DNA from: an uncultured Lachnospiraceae bacterium
GTDB taxonomy: Bacteria > Bacillota_A > Clostridia > Lachnospirales > Lachnospiraceae
Assembly: GCA_946621895.1 (NCBI GenBank)
Contig: CAMOOZ010000069.1
Coordinates: 1 to 6,021, forward strand
Reading direction: 5' to 3'
Length of the DNA: 6,021 bases
Part shown: positions 5,512 through 6,021 of the stretch, piece by piece
How positions within the stretch are numbered: position 1 is the stretch's first letter
Layout of the letters: every line of letters starts with the position of its first letter
Position numbers and translations under genes: made by a program
The notes under the pieces: model-generated
What the model was told of the DNA's origin: nothing
What the model saw: only the letters and a program-made list of their open reading frames with translations
Databases searched by the model: none

Positions 5512-5531
5512 CGTTATTCATCATATAACTC
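5501..5531. repeat. Inverted repeat spanning both convergent stop codons
   Basis: gagttatat (5501-5509) and atataactc (5523-5531) are perfect 9-base reverse complements with a 13-base loop. The structure covers the TAG of the Gx gene (5509-5511) and the stop of the minus-strand gene (5514-5516). It is AT-rich and lacks a T-run, so any bidirectional termination role is weakly supported. Confidence 0.4.
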
Positions 5532-6021
5532 CAGAAAGCTGTGCTTCCGGCCATTCTCCTTCCAGGCGATGATCGTGCTCAGATTGACATTTTCCACACT
5601 TTTGAAGATATTTCCCTCCACATAGGGATTTGTTTTCTTCAGTTCCCGGATCAGCTGCTTCACCTCAAGGCGTTTGGATTCCCCGTAAGCATCGGGATCA
5701 GCTGTTTTTTCCGTGAAACGGCAGGCGCATCTTAAAAAACGCATGTCATTTTCCTTCCAAAAACGGATGATATCCTCTTCTCTGAGCAGATACATCGGAC
5801 GGATCAGCTCCATTCCGGGAAAATTCGTGCTGTGCAGCTTCGGCATCATCGTCTGGATCTGGGCACCGTAGAGCATGCCCATCAGGATCGTTTCGATCAC
5901 ATCGTCATAATGATGGCCCAGCGCGATCTTGTTGCAGCCAAGCTCCCTTGCTTTATTGTAAAGATAGCCGCGCCGCATCCTGGCGCAAAGATAACAGGGA
6001 TTTTTTTCAATCTGATCCACA
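5514..6021 (-). CDS. TtcA-like tRNA 2-thiocytidine biosynthesis protein, C-terminal part
   Basis: This is a PP-loop ATP pyrophosphatase-family enzyme. TtcA adenylates and thiolates cytidine 32 of tRNA using a [4Fe-4S] cluster. Only the C-terminal 168 or so residues are visible; the PP-loop (SGGxDS) would lie beyond 6021, and the GTG read at the edge is not a real start. Counting from the window edge, the visible part has the CxxC pair in NPCYLCARMRRGYLY (Cys9, Cys12), KIALGHHYDDVIETILMGMLYG (31-52), a PPKL-like MMPKLHS (58-64), LIRPMYLLREEDI (72-84) and a late cysteine pair RCACRF (Cys98, Cys100). The two cysteines of CxxC plus one late cysteine match the cluster-binding pattern of TtcA. The C-terminus after about residue 120 is family-variable. 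Its stop lies 2 bases from the stop of the convergent Gx gene. A TilS-like or other thiolase activity remains possible, but TtcA fits best. Confidence 0.85.
   Translation of the reverse strand, partial: VDQIEKNPCYLCARMRRGYLYNKARELGCNKIALGHHYDDVIETILMGMLYGAQIQTMMPKLHSTNFPGMELIRPMYLLREEDIIRFWKENDMRFLRCACRFTEKTADPDAYGESKRLEVKQLIRELKKTNPYVEGNIFKSVENVNLSTIIAWKENGRKHSFLELYDE

Overview
The window looks like a GC-rich member of the Clostridia, most likely Lachnospiraceae-like. This rests on the short (about 420/160 residue) clostridial/archaeal-type LeuC and LeuD, a Gx transporter-family membrane protein, a TtcA-type tRNA thiolase, strong GGAGG-type ribosome binding sites, and a type II secretion/type IV pilus F protein next to a lipoprotein. 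The genus cannot be fixed from the sequence alone.

Layout: (1) 2-634 (+) is the C-terminal half of a PilC/GspF-family inner-membrane platform protein, cut by the window edge. (2) 635-949 is a 315-base stretch with no gene. It holds two diverged tandem copies of a hairpin-rich unit (644-777 and 794-905). (3) 950-2743 (+) encodes a 597-residue lipoprotein made of two similar right-handed beta-helix halves rich in regularly spaced cysteines. (4) 2744-2871 carries a probable promoter for leuC. (5) 2872-4152 leuC and 4296-4784 leuD (+) encode the two subunits of 3-isopropylmalate dehydratase, the second step of leucine synthesis. They are separated by an unusual 143-base spacer. The spacer carries three hairpins, and a 27-base sequence covering the leuC stop and the leuD ribosome binding site occurs on both sides of them. 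(6) 4785-4926 is a short, hairpin-rich gap. (7) 4927-5511 (+) encodes a Gx transporter-family membrane protein with an apparent hydrophilic insert of about 36 residues, encoded by palindrome-rich DNA. (8) 5514-6021 (-) is the C-terminal part of a TtcA-like tRNA 2-thiocytidine synthase, convergent with gene 7 and only 2 bases away from it.

The genes do not form one pathway. leuC-leuD is the only clear functional unit; leuA, leuB and the ilv genes are not in the window. The recurring theme is non-coding structure. Three of the four gaps between same-strand genes, and one in-gene insert, are dense in inverted repeats. The leuC/leuD junction has the clearest signature of a recent small palindromic insertion or duplication. 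I see no CRISPR array, tRNA, rRNA, transposase or recognisable defence system. The most promising undescribed items are the leuC-leuD element, the tandem hairpin units at 644-905, and the duplicated beta-helix lipoprotein.
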